DNA of 64,000 nt from Toxorhynchites rutilus septentrionalis (taxonomy: Eukaryota; Arthropoda; Insecta; Diptera; Culicidae), in assembly GCF_029784135.1 (NCBI RefSeq), contig NC_073745.1:55278205-55342204 (forward strand). Direction: 5' to 3'. Below the pieces are notes generated by a model. That model did no database searches. It was given only the letters and a program-made list of their open reading frames with translations, and had not been told where the DNA came from. This document shows, piece after piece, positions 46,301 through 57,011 of the stretch. Each line of letters begins with the position of its first letter. Within the stretch, counting starts at the first letter, position 1. A program made the translations under genes and the position numbers.

Positions 46301-49300
46301 TCGTTACCCAATTCACTAATGTTGTTTTGTCCACATGATTTCTATGGCAACCGCTTGGCGCGCTGCAGTTTGTTTATGTTGTCCTCCGCGCATAGCAGAA
46401 ATAAAGTTTCTCTGTGTTGAATGTGTTGAGGTGAACACTTTTAAAATGTCTAAGAAAAGACAATATTCAGAAGAAATCCTAAATGATGAATCGATCAATA
46501 TGATGACAGTAAACTCAAACAATGATAAATGCAATATCTACTTGAAAATTCATTTTTTTTTTCATTCAAAAATGGTGATTCCTAAAACCGGGCAAACCAT
46601 GATCATAATTTCTCTTTGAGGAAAATCGTTAAAAAAAATAAAATTTTTAATAATTTCAACGCCTTACGGTGGGTTTAGACTACGAATATATTCATGTGAA
46701 GAAATATGGTGAGATTTATAGAAATCGCATCAAGCGTTTACACTAGCGTGAACTTATATAATGAATATATTCATATTATATATGCCTGAATTTATTCTAT
46801 TCATAGTGATTAAATATACCTCGAAGAAGTGTATCATATATATTCTCACCCGTTTACATCTATTTCCGCGTGAGTAAATCCATTTATAGCTATAAAATTA
46901 TATATCTCTAATGTGGAGCCGATCTGGCGTGGAGGTAACATCCATACTTCTCACGCTCAAGATCACGAGTTCAATTCTCACTCCCGACATTCTTCCAAAA
47001 TGGAAGGTAAAAGTGACGAACCAGCCAGAAGCGTTGAAAGTCACTATAATACAGAAAGAAAAAAAATATATATATCTCTCTAATGTAAACTCGCCATTGT
47101 GCCAGAGACGAATGAACTCTCAGAGTTTAAAGTCTCTCTAATTCAATACCTTCCTTCCTTCGCCATTGTGGTAGTATGAGCAACTAGAGACTTTGGGCTT
47201 TTCAACAAACCCAAACTCGTATTGATTATATGTGTTTTTAATGAAGAAAAATCAATTTGCATTTACTAGTTGAGAACACCCTAAATCGGACAAATCAAGA
47301 TCATTTACCCTAGTCGTTAAATGCAAATGTAATTTGCTGGCTACGTGTGTTAGTTATTCATGTGAGAAAATCCTATACTATCATGAGCATTTATTGAGGG
47401 GCATATATGCCTATATATCCAAAAAGAACTAACGAATTCGAGGTAATACAGGAAATTTTGGAACTCAAGCTGCCTCTAATCCTACACCCTTCGGCCACCC
47501 GTTGGCTATAGATTTTTCGCTACAACGAATATTTTCGATGGTACAATTTTTTGGAAGAAAAATTAGAATGAGAGAGATTTTTAATCCTTCTGGTACAGAT
47601 GAAAATGTGGTAACACTGATTGGCATCAGCACCAGCAGCAGAAGCTGGGGTGGCATTGCGCATTTCGAAACGAGTAACTCGTTTCGAGAAAATTCGAACT
47701 CAAATCGAAATGGTTTAGGTATTATGTATATTTTTCAAGCTCATATTTTCGGTGTACTAGATTTAGAGCAAAATTTGTCTCGTAGAGAAATGTAAAATTT
47801 TTGGGTTCGTAAACAAAGCTGGTCAAAGGCTTGTAAAAATGCTCGAAACGAACAAAAATCACTCGTTCCGAAATGGGTGACATTGCCCCTGGTCAAAAAG
47901 TTCGACACGATGCTCCGAATCCTGAAAGCGGAGGGCGTGAAACATTACAAGGGAGTATCCAGGTCGAAGTACACGGAAAAGCATCTGCAGGGAATCCGAA
48001 AGCTGCGCCACAAGTACTTTCAGCCGGGTGCCACCATCGTTATGGATGACGAGAAGTACATTACGCACGAACCTTCGCTTAGAATGAATAACGTGAATTT
48101 CCGAAAGTAGCCATATCGAAAGAAAAAATATAAATAAAAGTCTTATCTAGTTCAATTATAAATGTACCCTACCGCGAGCAACCTATTTTTCAAAATATGA
48201 ACTTACATTGGTTCTAATTGAGTTTAGTTAAGAGAATGTTGTCAAACATTTTGCATGAACATCCTTATTCACAAAAATACATACGTCCTACGTGTTTTAG
48301 TGGTAAAGTGTCACAAAAAATAGATAAATCAATCCATTTGAAAGGGTATTATCAAAAAAAATATCACGTTTTTTTCAATCGAACCAAGAATTTAAAAAAA
48401 TCAATGATAAATCTAAAACTGTTCTGAGATGAGCTCTCGAAGAAAGTCATGAATATATCGCAAAAGTTATTTCACCGTTTTTTAACATCTGTCAATTTAA
48501 TTAATATTTCGACTATGTTGATTTCGTTATTGCCAGAATAATATTACGTAGGTGACCTACCAATGTCCTGGAAAAAAGGTACTGAAGATGGTCGAGTTTC
48601 GAGCGACATAGCATGCGCTGCCATAACTATTTCGCAAATAGTGACGTCAGTCGTTGTGTTTATCTTTGATTGCCCACCGCATCTATGTAAAAATGCTATT
48701 TTCAGGAAGTAATTTATCAATTAAAAACGTACATTTTTGTAGAGCTCCCGCTGAATATGAGGCTAGTGTGATAGTGTGAGTATTTGTGAAATCACATCGA
48801 AAAAGACGGATAAAAGTGATATTACCATGTGCCATTTTCATTCCCCCACGTTCATAGAAACAAACGAAGTTTAATTATTTTACCGTTATGAAGCTGATGT
48901 TTCGAAGGCACTCAGTGTCGGTGTGTGTAATAATCGCAAATTAATCAAAACTTCACCGAAAATGTTACTGCTTTCGAGAACTAAGCATACGACTGCTCTC
49001 TGGACCTTTTTACCACATGAATAATCGAAATAAGCCACGATATAATTGTCATCCGTTAAAAACAACCAGTTGAATGATTTCATGAGAATTTTGGCTCAAA
49101 TTATCATGCAACCGTGAATACTTTCAACATTGTTTTGTTTTTTCCATATACATTCAATATTGAATGCAAATAATTACGACACGATATTTTGCTTGCCAAT
49201 ACAGATACACTTCGCCTACTGCTTCACCTCTATATGTACCTCATTGGTGACCTACGTAGCCAAATAGTTGTGCGTCCCTTAACCCTTTAACGAGTAGTGG

Positions 49301-52151
49301 CAACTATATTGCCAGCAACGATTTTATTTTTTTCTCTTTATTAACAATAAGTTATCACTTCTAGCCTTATGTGGTAACTAGTTTTGATATCTAGCAACAT
49401 GGCTGATTTTTTTGAGCGCTAAAAGAATCAAAAACTGCTCATTTTGGAGCCATTTTGTGTTAACTCTCAATTTAGTCCAGCAATAGCAAAATTCCGCGAA
49501 AATTCATTGAAAAACAGTAAATTTGATGAAGTTTTCAATTCACATTAACTGTTTAGGACTTGCTGAGTCTGATCATGAGTTTTATTAATTGTTTTTGTTG
49601 AAACTAACATCAAAAATTCAAATATAAAAAACATTTTTAGCATCAAGTGTTTTGCGCTAGACAAGCAGGTGGCATCTATATTGCCACCAAGATTTTACGT
49701 TAGCCCTTTAACGGACAACTATATTGCCACCAATTTTTCAATGTTTTTAATTGTTTTGTGTATTGAAAAAAATATTTTGTGTATTTTAGCATGTAAACAT
49801 GTCGTTGTATTGTAGTTTGCGTTGATTACATGCCTAGTTCTCACGGCCCGTTAAAGGGTTAAATAAGCGCTCGCGAATTCAATTCTGAGACGCTACATTT
49901 ACCATATTTTCCGTTAACCAGTCTTTTTCAAGGCTGGATGCAAATGAACTCCGTTGTTTCAAAATCTGTGCTTTTGTGAACAAAAGACGTAACGCTAAAA
50001 ATACGGGCTTTGGACCACTAACAACCACAAGTAAGAGAAATGAATCCCGGAAATAAATAAATATCAATCCTTTCTTGAGAAACACAATCACAACTCACCT
50101 CAAATGGTTTCAACTTCGCCATGGAAAATCGCTGCAAAGTTTCATGCATACGGACCGCCTGTTCCTCGAGTTGTGGCGTCGTCGGTGGAAAGCACTTCCA
50201 GAAGTGCTTGAGTAATTCCAGCAGTGACATATAGAGATTCCGGATCTCCTTCTCGATATCCGGAGGAACCAGTTCTGCATGAGATAAAAAAAAACAAATT
50301 ATCATCTGAATCTCTCACGTATAATTTTTATAAATCTGTTGCTGTTGAATGAATGTCTTCCCGTGTGATTTGTCTGAATTAGTACGGATTCCGGCACAAG
50401 TATTACCCGGTCCGCGTGGAAGTTGAAATTTGCTATACCTTGCATTTGACCAACCATGAATTGAAACGAATACATCATGATTGAACACTTAGTAGCAAGG
50501 GTTGTTGACATTTATTCAAGCAGAGAATACTCACGCGCTAAGCTCTGCTCCTGGAAGCCCCTCATCAGCGCCCCACCAGGACTGAGTTCACCTAGTGCGT
50601 TGACAGCCGCTGTTGCATTCACCAACACCTTATGGGGCGTTCGATTGTTCCAGGAGCTGGTGGATTGCAGGATATACGCATTGACCGAGTCCAAATCGTG
50701 CAACCCATTGTCCGTCTGGGTATCGTGGAAGCCCGATGAACTGACCCCAGTAGACGGTACCGGCCCATGCAGATAACGTTCAATTCTAGTGAGGTTTAAT
50801 AATTTTGGTGCTTTGCTTGAGTCACTATCGTCTTCCAGATCGTCGTAGTGAATTTTCTCCAATATTCGAGCCCGTTTGATCGAAGGTTCCACAAACGGTT
50901 CCTCCGGTCCGGAAGGCAAAGTAGAAACATGATTCCCATTGCTGGTTCCATTGACTATGTGGTTATTCTCATGCGCTTTTTTGTCCTTCTTACTGAAACC
51001 ATTGTTGTTATTGTTACAGTTCAGTCCGTTGTCTTTTGATTTATCCTTGGTGCCATTGGCATCGCCATTTAACGCAGGGGCAGTCGTTGGTGTGGCGTTC
51101 AGGATTGCTCCAATCCCCCGGTTGAGCGTCTTCACATCTGTGCACGTTTTGAGCACCATGAAAGAATGCTGATTGAAACGTTTTATCATGCTTTGGTGCA
51201 CGATGTTACCACTGTTCACAGTCTGTTTACTTGAGGTCGCATTGCAGAAACCATCCTCCAGTGTGTTATCCTCGAAAGATCTGATATCCAGCAGCGGATC
51301 TCCGAGATTCTCTTGCACGGCCAGCTTCAGCTGCTGATCGTCGATCTTACCGCACTCGGTAAAAATATCTTTGGTACCGGCTGCGATACGATCTCGATGG
51401 AAGTAATGAGACTGGAAAAATTTGGTCCAAAACTCCGATTCGCTCAGTTTGGCTGGAACGTGCTCGGAGTGTTTCCGCTTGACGGCAGGATAGGTTTTGA
51501 AGATACACTCAATTACGTCAGTCGTGAGATTGTAACGCAGCCCATTACAGCCATCCGTTTGGGGTTTTATATCCGCCAGAAACGCCCCCGACACACCAAT
51601 GTCTTGCTTCTGGGTTTGATCCTTTGCCATGTATTGCTTTGCATGGGTAGCCCAAAATTCATCGCTGGGCAGCACTTGTGTGATAACGAGGTCCTTATAC
51701 AGCTGCAGCAAAGAGGGATTCTCCGTCAGGACCTTATTCTTCTCCTCCAGCTCTTTGTCGATCTTGCGCTTAAAGTTGGGAAGCAGTTGCTGCAAAAGGT
51801 CTTTCACTTTGTCCCGATCGGCTATCTGCGCAGCCGCGCCATTGCGATTCACAAAGTGAAACGTTGAGCTGTTGCCATCGTGCAGGACAACTTGCAGCTG
51901 GATTTTCGGCTTTCCTTCCGGGGAAATCTTTTGCACTGGAAAACAAAATGTTAAAAAATGAATCGGAAATCACACTATGCTCAAGAGGATAACCTACTTT
52001 TAATATCCTGGAAACGATGCGACACCGCAACCGTGTCCCGATATTCAGCTATCCAGGCGATCCGCTCGTTCATCACATAGAGCGTTCCATCGCCTTTCTT
52101 AAACCGCACTTCGCCCATCTGCAACAACACATCCTCCCGGGTTGTGGTCAT
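37359..52151 (-). CDS. GTF2H1: TFIIH core subunit p62 (GTF2H1/Tfb1), four coding exons
   Basis: p62 is a core subunit of TFIIH, needed in the nucleus for RNA polymerase II initiation and nucleotide excision repair. Coding exons on the - strand are 52151-51998, 51935-50535, 50274-50099 and 37484-37359, 618 codons plus stop. All junctions are GT-AG and phases agree (1, 1, 0). Exon 1 starts in a good insect context (CAAAATGACC). The PH domain covers about residues 1-105. BSD domains follow, with FW at about 145 and at 220 (SESEFWTKFF). Then comes a variable Asn/Lys-rich linker (about 355-385). C-terminal helices span exons 3 and 4 (PPDIEKEIRNLYMSLLELL; LLQAANQKFATWQERQ). It is longer than human p62 (about 548), mainly through the linker. 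Intron 3 is 12.6 kb and full of transposons. No defects were seen, so it is probably functional. Confidence 0.92.
37485..38603. other. GTF2H1 intron 3, 3' part
   Basis: The splice acceptor side reads TTCACCCGTAG on the - strand. 37677-37705 has a diverged GACGTAAGACAACGTC end, and 38250 has AAGAGCGTTACGTTTGG, both like GACGTAG-family pieces. Otherwise unassigned. Confidence 0.4.
39250..40552 (+). pseudogene. retrotransposon ORF1 (gag-like, three CCHC knuckles), frameshifted
   Basis: The upstream part, ending 39548, reads RIRVYPEDAPGTGPW, VVFFRPKPNGKG and HFILEYRVWIPSNDVEI. One extra base in a G-run at 39540-39545 shifts it. The protein then continues from 39545 with GVGKFKKLPSAEV and zinc knuckles CQKCKSVGHTSAYC, CATCGEQHVGESC and CPYCGGTPHVLSAC (about residues 93-140 of that frame). 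It is a nucleic-acid-binding protein that packages the element RNA. The C-terminal half is Ser/Pro-rich. It overlaps the start of ORF2 by about 10 bases. Confidence 0.8.
40542..44213 (+). pseudogene. retrotransposon ORF2: endonuclease, reverse transcriptase, RNase H; broken
   Basis: 40542-41528 encodes an APE-like endonuclease: VLQWNCRSLIPK, FALSETWLS, LILGDFNSHGTAWG and SDHLPIKI. A frameshift near 41525 leads to 41552-42733, the reverse transcriptase: NSYRPIAMLSCIRKLLEKM, FLDIKGAFDSV, GLPQGSCLSPLLYNFYV, and QLADDGVV as the catalytic ADD box. TAG at 42731-42733 and a shift near 42780 follow. 42858-44213 holds RNase H: YFTDGSTINESTGFG, AELAAIHWAL, YIVTDSLSSVEAI and ERADSLAKVG. It ends with a CCHC-like C-terminal finger (CVCGQGYRDIEHVVWSC). 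It would nick target DNA and prime cDNA synthesis there. Three breaks make it inactive. Confidence 0.88.
45028..45400 (+). pseudogene. possible hAT transposase C-terminal fragment
   Basis: A frame reads FSALRCLVCDVLTMPHSSATVERL (about 45280-45360). This resembles the hAT C-terminal dimerisation block (L..VLS.P.SSA.VER). Upstream, 45060-45180 has a frame with EEFIRTMDSEKQ and HSFFVELTLKSTAML that is unassigned. Frames are broken. It lies at the right of the split TTAA element, but whether it belongs to that element is unclear. Confidence 0.4.
45407..45433 (+). repeat. (GA)n microsatellite
   Basis: An almost pure GA run with one AAG interruption. Confidence 0.8.
45907..46184 (-). mobile_element. 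full-length tRNA-derived SINE
   Basis: On the - strand the tRNA-like head starts GGTGCTCCCGTGGTCGAGTG. The box A-like TGGTCGAGTGGCTAGC and box B GGTTCGATTCC are in place for Pol III. The body includes GCGTATTCTAGAGCTTGCCA and the palindromic GTTCCTCTAGGAAC, and the tail is GAAGAAGAAGAAG. The flanks are a perfect 13-bp duplication TTTTCTGGATTAT (45894-45906 and 46186-46198). This is the best copy of the family in the window (others at 22940 and 31425). It lies in GTF2H1 intron 3. Confidence 0.9.
46669..47095. mobile_element. Harbinger-like or unclassified MITE, SINE inside
   Basis: The left end GGTGGGTTTAGACTACG and the right end (reversed) GGCGAGTTTACATTAGAG are imperfect inverted repeats around an AT-rich body. 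The body is full of TATATTCA motifs. A second SINE type is inserted at 46915. The target duplication is not clear. Confidence 0.4.
46915..47070 (+). mobile_element. short tRNA-derived SINE, second family
   Basis: Box A-like TGGCGTGGAGGTAAC is at 46923. Box B-like GAGTTCAATTC lies about 45 bases on. An A-rich tail (AAAGAAAAAAAA) ends it. The duplication TATATCTCTAATGT (46901-46914) recurs at 47071-47086 with two extra bases. A related tRNA-like head on the opposite strand is at 60262-60352. Confidence 0.6.
47096..47869. other. unassigned part of GTF2H1 intron 3
   Basis: 47103-47140 repeats a motif also seen at 5125-5165 (AGAGACGAATGAACT, TTTAAAGTCTCT, TAATTCAA). No gene was supported. Confidence 0.3.
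47870..48110 (+). pseudogene. DD37E mariner/Tc1-type transposase fragment
   Basis: The frame gives LPLVKKFDTMLRILKAEGV, SRSKYTEKHLQGIRKLRHKY and TIVMDDEKYITHE. The last block carries the first catalytic Asp in the DDEKY form typical of the mosquito ITmD37E group. It stops before the second Asp, and no TIRs were found. It is an isolated relic in GTF2H1 intron 3. Confidence 0.65.
48111..49278. other. unassigned part of GTF2H1 intron 3
   Basis: AT-rich. A TGACGTCA core is at about 48642. No coding region was supported. Confidence 0.3.
49283..49858. mobile_element. piggyBac-like MITE with TTAA duplication
   Basis: Exact TTAA lies on both sides (49279-49282 and 49859-49862). The ends are CCCTTTAACGAGTAG (left) and CCCTTTAACGGGCCG (right, reversed), the first 10 bases identical. 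CAACTATATTGCCA occurs near the left end and twice internally (49673 and 49724). No coding capacity. A partial relative is at 62228. Confidence 0.75.
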
Positions 52152-52656
52152 TTTGATTTAGTCTTCCGCCTGCCACACAGGTTGAATCAGATTTCCACTC
52201 TTGTCGTGCACACATGCGCCTCGACGGAAACGAGGGACCGTAAAGTTCCTTAGCTCTGAATTTTATTATGAGATACCACCAATCAACAAGAGCAGGAAAA
52301 AAGCGAATCAGGTAGCTCCGAGAAGCACCGAATGATGCAGGTTTAGAAGTTTATCCTTTCTGCGCGGTTGTTGTAACGAAATATCTGTGAATGAATAAAA
52401 TTCTTAAATTGTTATGTGGAACACAAGCGAATCTGAACTGTACGCGAGAAATGGTGACGCACTACCGTGGGTTGCTAGTTCGTGAATGAATGCGAAGTTC
52501 GGGAAAATGTGTTCATAACGAGAAAAAAAAACAAAACAAAGAACTGTCAAAGTATTTTCGACGCTTTGAACGCATACACGAGCAAACGGTATTTTCATGC
52601 GAAAATTGTGTCTACCTCCAAAAGGTTTGTTACTTATTTTCCTCCCAGTGAAATGT
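52152..52656. promoter_or_regulatory. 5' flank of GTF2H1
   Basis: This 0.5 kb separates the GTF2H1 start codon from the ISL2EU elements and must contain the 5' UTR and promoter if no upstream exon exists. No clear TATA box or initiator could be chosen. Confidence 0.4.
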
Positions 52657-52658
52657 AT

Positions 52659-53645
52659 AGGGCGCTTGCAGCGTGCATATGTATTAGTGATCTGTTGGGC
52701 AGGCAAAAGTGATCGCTCCATAGGAATTATATGGAGCGACAAGATTGAGCTTTGTTTAAATAATTATTTTAGCGAAATAGTTATAAAGATTACGCGCTAA
52801 TCTATATGAATAACATGCGAATATATGTTTCTTCACATAAAAATATTTACTTTTAGCGTCAAAGCCATACACACGGGGAAAAATAGAAATTTCTGTTTTG
52901 GCCATGATTCATATCAATGGAAGCAGATTGATTATTCAAAAATTTTCACAGAAATAGTGCAAACTGCACATTGCGATTGTATAGCCGGATTAGGTGAAGT
53001 GTGCTCCCATTTAGGTTTTAAGCTTTTTGCTGGTCTCGTGAAAGAATAAACTATAATGAATATTCGTGTGCAGATATCCTTAATCGGCGGCTAGTTCCGC
53101 CAAAAAAGCAGTTGATTATGTTGAAATTAAGGACATTTTCAGCCTGAAATATCAACCAACTCTCAGATATGATTTCCGAGTACCCGAATGCTCTGCGGAG
53201 AAGCTAAATACGTTTATAAGAAAATTTATCGGAAACGGAAAAAATCCATCGATTGACCAATTCATGGAAATACAAGGAAGCATTCAAACGTGAGCTCGAG
53301 ACTCTGTGACTTTGATCTAGGTGCGAAAATGTTGATAATCCTTTTTCTGCCAATTTTTCGATTCCAATCTAATGGGAGAGTCGCTCAATGAACATCGCGA
53401 AATAGGTGCTAGTAAACTAAATAATATGCGTTACACAAAAACTCTTGTTCATAAAATAGCTTGCCTAACTGTTTCACAAAGTTCATGTTAGCTCTATGCA
53501 CTATTAGAATGACCGTAACTCTATTTAAATCATCTACAAGAACGCCGATTGATAAAAATCCGCTTCTGCTGCATAGACACTACGAATGTAAACAAGCGAA
53601 TGTGTGCCCAACACATGCTCTGCATGTATGTGTAGCAAGAGCCCT
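52659..53645 (+). mobile_element. ISL2EU-type element, deletion derivative (987 bp)
   Basis: The left end AGGGCGCTTGCAGCGTGC and the right end (reversed) AGGGCTCTTGCTACAC are the same as in the adjacent full copy. AT flanks both ends (52657-52658 and 53646-53647). Inside are decayed pieces of the YqaJ gene: GKNRNFCFGHDSYQWKQ, TAHCDCIAGLGEVCSHLG, and a stretch matching the LRKIAR region. The YqaJ C-terminus and the whole transposase gene are missing. The start-codon exon has lost its GT donor. Confidence 0.8.
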
Positions 53646-53719
53646 ATAGGGCGCTTGCAGCGTGCATATGTATTAGTAGTCTGTTGGGCAGGCAAAAGTG
53701 ACAGCTGCATATGATTAAC

Positions 53720-55429
53720 ATGGATCGACAAGAGTAAGTTTTGTTTAAATAATTATTTTAGCGTAACAGAAACAAAAATTACGCATCACTCTATATTTAC
53801 ATCATGCTAAGATATGTGTATTCAAATATTTAATTTTAGCGTAAAAGCCAGATACGCAGAAAAAATTAAAAAATTCTGTTTTGGTTACGACCCGTATCAA
53901 TGGATGCAGCATGAATATTCAAAAAGTGCCTTACCAAAAAATGTGACTTATTACGACCTAGTGGAATATCTTGTAAATCGCGAAAGTCCGTATACCCGGA
54001 AATGCTTTAAGGCCTTCAAGAGCTTGGACGCATACAAAAATTTCAAGGCGGGATGGGTACAATTTTTAGGTTCCAGATACGTCGATTCTGGTTTTTGTAT
54101 TGTGTTTGCTCAGGTAAGTTTTGTATATTCTCAGTAAAGAAAATTACTCACTATACGATGTTGCAGGTGAAGCATTCCCAAAAATTTAACCTAAAGCCTA
54201 CATCTACCTGGGTGTCGGTAGATCCCACAGGAACAGTTCAAACTGCACATTGCAATTGTATGGCAGGATTAGGTGAAGTGTGTTCTCATGTAGGCTCTGT
54301 GCTTTTTGCTCTCGAGTGCTGGTCCCGTAAAGAAGTAAATGAAAATGAACCTTCGTGTACAGATATACTTAATCGGTGGTTGGTTCCACCGAAAAAAGCG
54401 GTTAATTGTGGCGAAATTAAAGACATATTCAGCCAGAAAGATCAACCAGTTTCCAGATATGATTTCCAGATACCCGAATGCCCTGCGAAAGAGTTGAATG
54501 TATTTATACGTAAATTGATCGATAACGGAGAAAATCCATCAGTTGGCCAATTTATGGAAAATACAAGAAAGCATTCGAATGTGAACTCGAGCCTTTGTGA
54601 CATTGATCTTTATCCGAATATGTTAAAAATCCTTTTCTGCCAATTTTTTGATCCAAATTTAAGAGGAAAGTCGCTCAACGAGCTTCGCGAAATAGGGAAT
54701 AGTAAATTGAGGAATATGCGTTATACAAGACCCCTTGTTCGTAAAATAGCACGAGTTTCACAAAGTTCAAGTTGGTTCTGGGAAAAATTTCGCGTTGGAA
54801 AAATAACTGCATCTACATTTAAAGCAACCACAAGAACGCCGATTGATAATCCTTCAATGCACCTAATTAGAAAAATTTGCTATCCCGAAGATTATCGTTT
54901 TTCAACACCTGCGACGAGATATGGATGTACCCATGAGAAGGATGCGTTAAAGACATATGGTTCAAAAATGGCAGCTGAACATTTAAATTTCCATTATTCT
55001 TCTTCTGGTCTACACTTAGTTGAGAAAAAACCATTTTTCGGAGCATCACCGGATGCAATCGCCGTTTGTGATTGTTGTGGAGAGGTTTCTGTGGAAATCA
55101 AGTGCCCTCATTGCCTGCGAGACGGTAAAACAATAAAAGAATATGTGACTAGGCCAGATAGTCCTATTCAAATTACGGAAACAGGATATAAAATGAACCA
55201 CAATCATCAGTACTTCTATCAAGTGCAAATGCAGATGTATATACTTAATGTTAAGTTTTGCGACTTTGTTGTTTGGACAAACAAGGAATTGGTCATACTG
55301 CGAGTGGACCGAGACGACACATTTTTGAAGAAAGAGTTGATAAAAGCCGAAAGTTTCTTCAGATTGGTTATTATGCCTGAACTTTTAGGCCAATACTATA
55401 CAGGAGGGTATTTTAAAGATAGATTGTGA
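53720..55429 (+). CDS. SWIM zinc finger + YqaJ exonuclease-like protein of the ISL2EU element
   Basis: Inferred exons are 53720-53733, 53840-54113 and 54167-55429, 516 codons. Introns begin GTAAGT and end TTTTAG and TTGCAG, with phases 2 and 0. The first exon start (ATGGATCGACAAGA) is supported by its frame and by the same arrangement in the neighbouring copy. Residues 125-137 form a SWIM-type C.C...C.H finger (CNCMAGLGEVCSH). The YqaJ/lambda-exonuclease fold follows: KITAS at 308-312, E353 (GCTHEKDA), D392 (GASPDA), and E406 with K408 (VEIKCP). Then comes a YQVQMQMYIL helix. The nuclease residues are all present. The protein probably processes DNA ends during transposition or repair, but its exact role in these elements is not established. 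Confidence 0.85.
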
Positions 55430-55544
55430 AAAAAGGGAAATTACGAAATAATATTTTGACTGCCAATGTATTATGTATGTATTAAACTCAAATAAATGTA
55501 TATAAAAATTCAATAAAATGTAGTAATTTATTTCGGTACAATGA

Positions 55545-57011
55545 TTAATCTTCAGGGACTACAGAGGGGCAAAGGTTAACTAGACAACAACAATTTGTCA
55601 CAATTTGATCCACTAGTGAAGTTTCACAAAAGTTTGAAGTATTCTTCAGAGTGCTTATTGGAAACTTGTTCTTGTATAGTATCTTATACTTATTCCGAAC
55701 CTGCGCAATCACTCGCTCTACATGAATCCTAACATTTGCTAATTTCCGTGTGTTTTCAATATCAAGAGGGTGCAACTGATCTTGACCAACAGTAAAAGCA
55801 GGTAACAGTAATTCAACTCCAGCACTTTCAACGTGATTTCTTATTAGGAATCCCCTATCTGCCATGATATAATCTCCTTTTTGCATTCTACTTAACATAC
55901 CGGATTTTTCAGTGATAAATTTATCACTTGCTCGGCCACCAAATCCATTTGATATGAATATAATGGATCCATTAGGAGCGATTCCGATTAGGTATTTAAC
56001 AGTATGTGAATGTTTATAATTAGACCACATTTGAGCAGCTTGTAAAACGTCACTGGGCTTCTCAGTGAGCACCTCGAAGCAATCTATAACGACTGAGACC
56101 TTATTACCGAAATGTCGCTTGAAACACTCTGGCATCGAATTTTGTACCGATTCACGAGACGGCCAACTGACAAGCCCTTTCATTCGTTGAAACATGACGT
56201 ATATACATTTACGAAAATATCTAGAGACAGTACTAACGTGAACTCCACTCATGTACGCAATTAATGTCAGATCTAAATCTAGCCTAAGCTTAGCTAAAGT
56301 AAAAATAAAAATTTGAAATTTCGTTATCTTACACGAACCAGTCGGTTGTGGGAAATAAGGTTCTAAAAACCCAAATAAAAACTTAAAAACATTGTAGTTT
56401 AGTCCTGTAAAATATTTACATTTGTCATCATTCTGACTAAAATCTTCGAAACTAGTGCATAGAAATGGGTGGTGCTTTTCTCTCATAATTTCTATTTCAC
56501 ATTGCAATTTTTTTATTTCTTCTTCGAGCACTGTTTCTCTGTCCACCGGACCTGGAGCCGTCAGCAAATCTTCCTCCGGAATCGTTTCCAACGTCTTTCG
56601 GATAGCCTCCTTTACTTCACTCCGCCTAGTCAAACACTCAAATCTGTCCTTAGCAGCAGATGTCATCCGATTTTTGTAACCTAATTTCTGGTTCGGTACC
56701 CAATCAGGATTCATTTCATCTAAAAGATCAGCACTTTGACCTGAATGAAGAAAAAAACGTTATGACAAGTTTAATGAGAACAAATTTTCATTTTTACCTG
56801 AAAGGAAATGCTGCGAGCAAACCACCGTTGATGGCCATTTTTCTGGCACCAAATCAATCCGCTTCAATGCATTTGTCCATGCAATTTGGCGCTTTTCGGA
56901 CAACTCTTTTCTCTTGGCGCTACGCTTATCCACCGCGGGGAAGCGGAACCATTTTTCCCCGTCACGATCGCCGCGTTTGTTGCACCCAAAAACTGCACAC
57001 GTCCTAGGCAC
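55545..57011 (-). CDS. THAP + DDE (DDE_4-type) transposase of the ISL2EU element
   Basis: Inferred exons are 57011-56798 and 56740-55545, 469 codons. The 57-base intron has CAG/GTAAAA and TTCATTCAG sites and phase 1. Residues 5-68 form a C2CH THAP finger (C5, C10, C65, H68, with W45), the DNA-binding module. A coiled-coil-like stretch (about 140-160) follows. An HTH-containing region comes next (ISGVH-like MSGVHVSTVSRYFRK, about 235-250). The catalytic triad is D291 (VVIDCFEV), D366 (IMADRGF) and E413 (IHVERVIAQVR), spaced as in DDE_4 transposases. No disruption was seen. It would cut the element out and insert it at AT. It converges on the YqaJ gene. Confidence 0.88.

Noticed and set aside
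50018..50305. p62 exon 3 ending by read-through at 50018
   Set aside because: A good GT donor at 50098 and a matching last exon at 37484 that restores the conserved C-terminus make read-through unlikely.
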